Shown here piece after piece: positions 60,901-64,000 of a stretch of 64,000 nt of DNA. The translations under genes and the position numbers were made by a program. The notes under the pieces are model-generated. The model made no database searches and had not been told where the DNA came from. It saw only the letters and a program-made list of their open reading frames with translations. Position 1 is the first letter of the stretch, and each line of letters starts with the position of its first letter. The stretch comes from Trebouxia sp. TZW2008. Its lineage: Eukaryota; Chlorophyta; Trebouxiophyceae; Trebouxiales; Trebouxiaceae. The stretch lies in assembly GCA_002118135.1 (NCBI GenBank), contig BDIU01000286.1:248001-312000 (forward strand), written 5' to 3'.

Positions 60901-62618
60901 TGCTTTGCAGTCAGGATGTCGGATGAACCCTGTTTGGCTCTCCCTTTCTTACCTGAAAATGCAACTGCTTCCGACAAACTTTTGCGCTGTTCCCCTGATT
61001 CCAGTCATGTTTGTATTTGATATGAGACAGTTTTGAGGGCTTGCTTGTATTCAGGGTGAAGAAGTCTGGCTCCACTGGCGAGCAGTTGAAGGAGGCGCAA
61101 GCTATCAACAAGTCGTTGTCTGCTCTAGGAGATGTCATCAGCGCCCTAGCCACAGAGCAAGGCCACATTCCTTACAGGTACCAACCACAGTGAATCATTT
61201 TGTACAAAATGCAACACGTGAGCAGTCGACTTTGCAGGGGAAGTCTTTGTCTGCAGACAGTCAATTGCGACACCATGCAGTGATGCCAATAGGGTGTTTG
61301 CCAAGTGACATGCTTGCCAAGTGAGTTGCCCAGCACCACCTGTGTACAGACCTAGATGGATTTCCAGTGCTTTGGGTTGACTATGTTGCTCACCAACTCA
61401 ATCCTGCTTGCTGGAATGCTTGGTCATGACAGTCCATCAGCGCTGGCTGTTGCCAGCAAATCAGCTAGCAGGTCACCAACATGCCAACACCTGGAATGCA
61501 GTGCCTTCTATGTTTGTTGCTCACAGCAGACTCTGATCATTCAGACACTGGAATGTGCCTTCTGGATGAAGTTACACTGCTCACTGCTTGCAGAAGTGAC
61601 AAGCTGACCATGCAGATAATTTAGTATGACGCCTGGTGTCTAATCAAAGTCTAGTGTCCATTGCTTGCAGCAGGTTCAGATCATCCAGATGGACTGGAAT
61701 GTGGTTCCTGGTTGCAATCCAGCGCTTGCAGCAGACTCTGACCATGGAGATATCTGGAATGTGTTGCCTGATTGGAGAGTGATGCTTGCTGCTTGCAGCA
61801 GGCTCTGATGTTGCAGATACCTGAAATGCAATGCCTGTTGGATTCGCCTTGCTGGCTATGGAAAACATGATGCCTGTGCAAAGTGCAATGCTTAACACGA
61901 CGAACGTGACAATTGCAGTACAATTCTTGATGCTTGCAGGAATCACAAGTTGACCATGCTGATGAGTGACTCCCTAGGAGGAAGTGCCAAGACCCTCATG
62001 TTTGTGAATGTGTCCCCAACAGACCACAACCTGGATGAGAGCTCCAACTCTTTGACATATGCAACCAGGGTGCGGACCATCAAGAATGACATCAGCAAGA
62101 ACGAGGCCAGCAAAGATGTCATGCGGCTCAAGAGACAGGTATCTGTTTCTTCATTCCTCCCTCCCTCCCTTCATCCATGCATGCATTCGCTCATGCATTC
62201 ATCCGTCCGTCCATCTGACAAGCATGCTGGACAGGCACAATTAGGTAGGTACTGGAGTAAATAAACGCCGCCAATCATTTCATTCTCGTGCCAACCTGAA
62301 AGAAGTGACAGGTAATGCAAGTTGGCCTGCTGCAATGATCATCCATGGCAAGGCACATGTTGTAGCTTGTCCCCCAAAACCTGCAGCTGCAGACGGTCTC
62401 AGATCCACTCAACTCATCAGCTGAAGCATTCATCCGCTTGCACATGAAGCACCAAGCGGTCAACTCTTGCATGGCGTGTGCAGGTCGAGCATTGGAAAGA
62501 GCAGGCAGGTCTATCACCAGAGAAGCGGCAAATGGTTGACTTACTTGACATTCAAGATGAGAGGTGGAAGAACCCAGACTTGGAGCAGCAATCAGTTTAC
62601 TCACCAAAGCCAAATTGA
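48909..62618 (+). CDS. KCBP: MyTH4-FERM kinesin-14 (kinesin-like calmodulin-binding protein)
   Basis: Starts MSEN at 48909-48920, then exons 49030-49083, 49175-49267, 49356-49550. MyTH4: 49761-49998 and 50425-50612 ([32 protein letters not shown]). FERM: 51129-51320, about 51495-51545, 51608-51820, 52280-52432, about 52749-52874, 53346-53647. Coiled-coil exons follow between 53957 and 57456. Motor: 57897-58121, 58456-58579, 59231-59388, 59781-59894, 60268-60422, 61055-61177, 61940-62138, with [11 protein letters not shown]-loop GQTGSGKT, switch I NKESSRSH, switch II DLAGSER, and LMFVNVSP. The last exon, 62484-62618, gives [15 protein letters not shown], the KCBP regulatory tail that binds calmodulin. 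A motor at the C-terminus marks a minus-end-directed kinesin-14. Exon joins in the coiled coil and near 51545 are less certain. Confidence 0.9.
51943..52030 (-). repeat. Dispersed short repeat, copy D
   Basis: The minus strand reads GTAGGTACCTAGCTGGGCCT then GTTGAGCCTGCTTAGC, preceded by GAAGACACTTGAATGCTCC; matches copies A-C. It lies in a KCBP intron. Confidence 0.75.
53957..57456 (+). other. KCBP coiled-coil exon block
   Basis: Short exons encode heptad-like, charged helices: about 53957-54102 ([19 protein letters not shown]), about 54446-54536 ([19 protein letters not shown]), about 55005-55120, 55583-55780 ([18 protein letters not shown]), about 56379-56448, 56764-56909 and 57325-57456. 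They are separated by introns of 200-900 bp and form the stalk between FERM and motor. Exact borders of several are not fixed. Confidence 0.7.
55725..55930 (+). repeat. Copied segment of KCBP coiled-coil exon end
   Basis: CTCAATTCCGCCACTGAGCA, then GCTCAGAAGCAATGAGACTG, at 55731-55775, recur at 55876-55925 with AGTGAGACTGCACTCAG. A shorter GTGACTGCACTCAGG copy lies at 55806. Confidence 0.85.
59349..59640 (+). repeat. Three copies of KCBP motor exon end
   Basis: CCTGCTGCTCAGAAGCAGCA, then AGGGCCTCAGAAG|GTGCGG (in frame at 59354-59390), recurs near 59478 and 59602 with variants (AAGGGTCTCATCAG|GTGCCA; TCAGGGCCTCAGAAGTGCCA). Spacing about 124 bp; the following CACCTGCCTTGC is copied as well. 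Confidence 0.88.
61440..61939 (+). repeat. Array of decayed copies of the KCBP motor exon at 61940
   Basis: A unit with GCTTGCAG, then a variant of nnTCACAAGTTGACCATGCA and a TGGAATGTGnTGCCT end, recurs about every 60-85 bp (near 61525, 61590, 61667, 61718, 61793) before the in-frame exon (CTTGCAG|GAATCACAAGTTGA). Each starts at an acceptor-like site; none keeps the frame. Confidence 0.85.
62150..62290 (-). repeat. Dispersed short repeat, copy E, with simple-repeat tail
   Basis: The minus strand reads CTCCAGTACCTACCTAATTG then TGCCTGTCCAGCATGCTTG, followed by a GATGGACGGACGGATGAATG tail. This echoes copy B, which also ends in a GAATGAATG tail. It lies in the last KCBP intron. Confidence 0.7.
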
Positions 62619-63352
62619 TGCATGCAGCATGATTAGTACACATTTCATTTTCCCTCTTTTGCGCGTCCTCTTTGCTTCTGTCATCGTTGCTGATCATGCG
62701 TGCACAGCAGGATTGCATGCTTTAGTGCTGCTATAGCCATGTAGACACGTTTGCAGATGCCCAAACAGGTTATAGACTGTCTGTTGAGCACAGGACAAGC
62801 GTGCAGCAATCTGCAAACGAATGTGACTTCATCCTCAGCCTTTTGCCCAACAATAGCTTGTATACCTTATTCATGACAATGTAATTCCATGTCAGTCAGT
62901 CCCACGTCGTCAGAGCGCCTGGGTCTATCATTTAGGGACTATAATGCCTGCAAAACGCTCATCCAGCCTCAAGGTATTTGACAACGTACATTCAGGCTTG
63001 TGTACTTGATTTTGAGTTGAAGATCTCTAATATGATGTACTTCGTCATCTATGTGCAGCATATATCATACATTATATACATTAGACTATAACGATGTACA
63101 GTTTCAAGAATTGAGCAAACTGTTGGGGTCAATCTTTTGTGTCGGATTCCAGACAGACAGTGAGGCCCTACACAAGAGACGCTGCTGTTCTCGACTTCAA
63201 CAGTGGACACATATGTCTATCAGGCAGAAGGCTTGATATCGACTGACATAAGAAGATTCCCTGTCACCAGTCCCCGGGGAATGAAAACTGCACTGGAGGA
63301 TCAGTTTGAGACGCCCACCATGCAGCCAGCTATCTTGACGTTTTCAAACGCC
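62619..63352. other. Convergent intergenic region
   Basis: About 730 bp between the KCBP stop and the next minus-strand frame; probably 3' untranslated sequence. Nothing recognised. Confidence 0.5.
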
Positions 63353-64000
63353 CTAGAGAATTGCCTCACCAAAACATGAAAATTTTGGCCGCAAATGGCT
63401 AGACGGCCTGAACTCATGGTCTGCAGGCCATAAAATGGGGGTAAAGGCACCGATGGGTTGATCGGACACATAGTTTAAATCGAAACCAGCAGGGCCACTT
63501 TTCCCATCATTGACAACGCACAATAACCAGTCTAGATAGCTTATTCCCAGTGTCTCCATGCTGGACTTGTTCACATTGCCAACGCCCCTTAAACTTATAA
63601 GTTGTGCATGGCGCTGAGATGTCGCGGCAACATCAAGAGCTCGCTGTGAAAGAAACAATGTTGATTGTGCATGATGGGCCCAAGCACAAACTATTTGCAC
63701 ACCAGGAAATGATTTTGCAGCGTCTTGCGTACCCCTCACAGTCAAAGAGGGGCAGTGAACCAATGACAAGCGATGGAGATCGGGCTGAAAACACAACCTT
63801 TCGCCTGTCAAATCTGGGGAACCCAAGATTGTCAAAGTCCTGAGTCCCTGCATGGGTAATATATACTGCATACACCTCTCAGTGACACGCTCCAAGGTCA
63901 AATCAGTTATGTTATGTCCCATAGCCAACAGTCCCAATGCTGACAACACATGCCTGCCCTCGCACACCCATACGTGTATGGTTGTGCTTGCTGTGAGCCC
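63353..64000 (-). CDS. Leucine-rich-repeat-like protein, partial
   Basis: A minus-strand frame is open from near the right window edge to a stop at 63353, with no ATG before the edge, so the 5' part is missing. It holds two or three LRR-like segments (NITDLTLERVTERCMQYI, LRTLTILGSPDLTGERL, LHRLSLVHCPSLTVRG), as in the RNI/F-box/AMN1 type of LRR. The last 110 residues look less regular and may be an exon plus read-through, since no donor was checked against a partner. The family assignment is tentative. Confidence 0.45.
   Translation of the reverse strand, partial: GLTASTTIHVWVCEGRHVLSALGLLAMGHNITDLTLERVTERCMQYILPMQGLRTLTILGSPDLTGERLCFQPDLHRLSLVHCPSLTVRGTQDAAKSFPGVQIVCAWAHHAQSTLFLSQRALDVAATSQRHAQLISLRGVGNVNKSSMETLGISYLDWLLCVVNDGKSGPAGFDLNYVSDQPIGAFTPILWPADHEFRPSSHLRPKFSCFGEAIL

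Noticed and set aside
1..64000. Prokaryotic-type features (operons, CRISPR, Shine-Dalgarno sites)
   Set aside because: The window is intron-rich nuclear DNA; the tandem arrays have exon-derived units without spacer/repeat structure, so they are not CRISPR.
1..64000. tRNA or rRNA genes
   Set aside because: I saw no cloverleaf with intact A and B boxes and no rRNA-like stretch by eye. A tRNAscan run would decide.

Overview
The window is nuclear DNA from an intron-rich eukaryote, most likely a flagellate-stage-bearing green alga (Chlorophyta). The evidence is a plastid-type 2-oxoglutarate/malate translocator (DiT1), a MyTH4-FERM kinesin-14 of the KCBP type (green lineage), and a SAS-4/CENPJ homologue carrying the TCP10/G-box tail, which implies centrioles or basal bodies. 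I cannot name the genus. Every CDS was rebuilt by hand from GT-AG splice sites with matching phases. Introns are short to medium, often end in TGCAG, and are rich in TGCATGCA-like words.

Layout: (1) <2-6053 +, ABTB1/At2g04740-like double-BTB protein, 5' end outside the window. (2) 6460-10240 -, calcineurin-like metallophosphoesterase. (3) 10941-11651 +, small unknown protein. (4) 12671-17696 -, DiT1, nine exons, 507 aa. (5) 18386-27100 +, voltage-gated K+ channel with cyclic-nucleotide-binding-type domain and IQ motif, 14 exons, about 852 aa. (6) 27466-28617 -, TMEM242-like small membrane protein. (7) 28971-33163 +, TMEM19/DUF92 membrane protein, eight exons, about 419 aa. (8) 34075-41446 +, GTPBP1/2-type GTPase, 12 exons, about 1173 aa. 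(9) 41791-48099 -, SAS-4/CENPJ. (10) 48909-62618 +, KCBP. (11) 63353->64000 -, partial leucine-rich-repeat-like reading frame.

The genes are mostly arranged as divergent and convergent pairs. Short shared upstream regions separate 10240/10941, 17696/18386, 28617/28971 and 48099/48909. The SAS-4/KCBP pair puts two microtubule-cytoskeleton genes back to back. No operon-like functional cluster is evident otherwise.

The most unusual property is that nine of the ten complete or nearly complete genes contain tandem, decayed copies of one or more of their own exons (exon plus flanking intron, unit about 60-220 bp, 2 to about 8 copies), sitting beside the copy that fits the reading frame. Many copies keep splice sites but carry stops, frameshifts or deletions. 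A second novelty is a short dispersed repeat of about 80-90 bp (five copies, both orientations), one copy flanked by a perfect 15-bp target-site-like duplication. A second dispersed intronic family has at least three copies. Whether the exon copies reflect genome biology, alternative splicing or assembly error cannot be settled from sequence alone.
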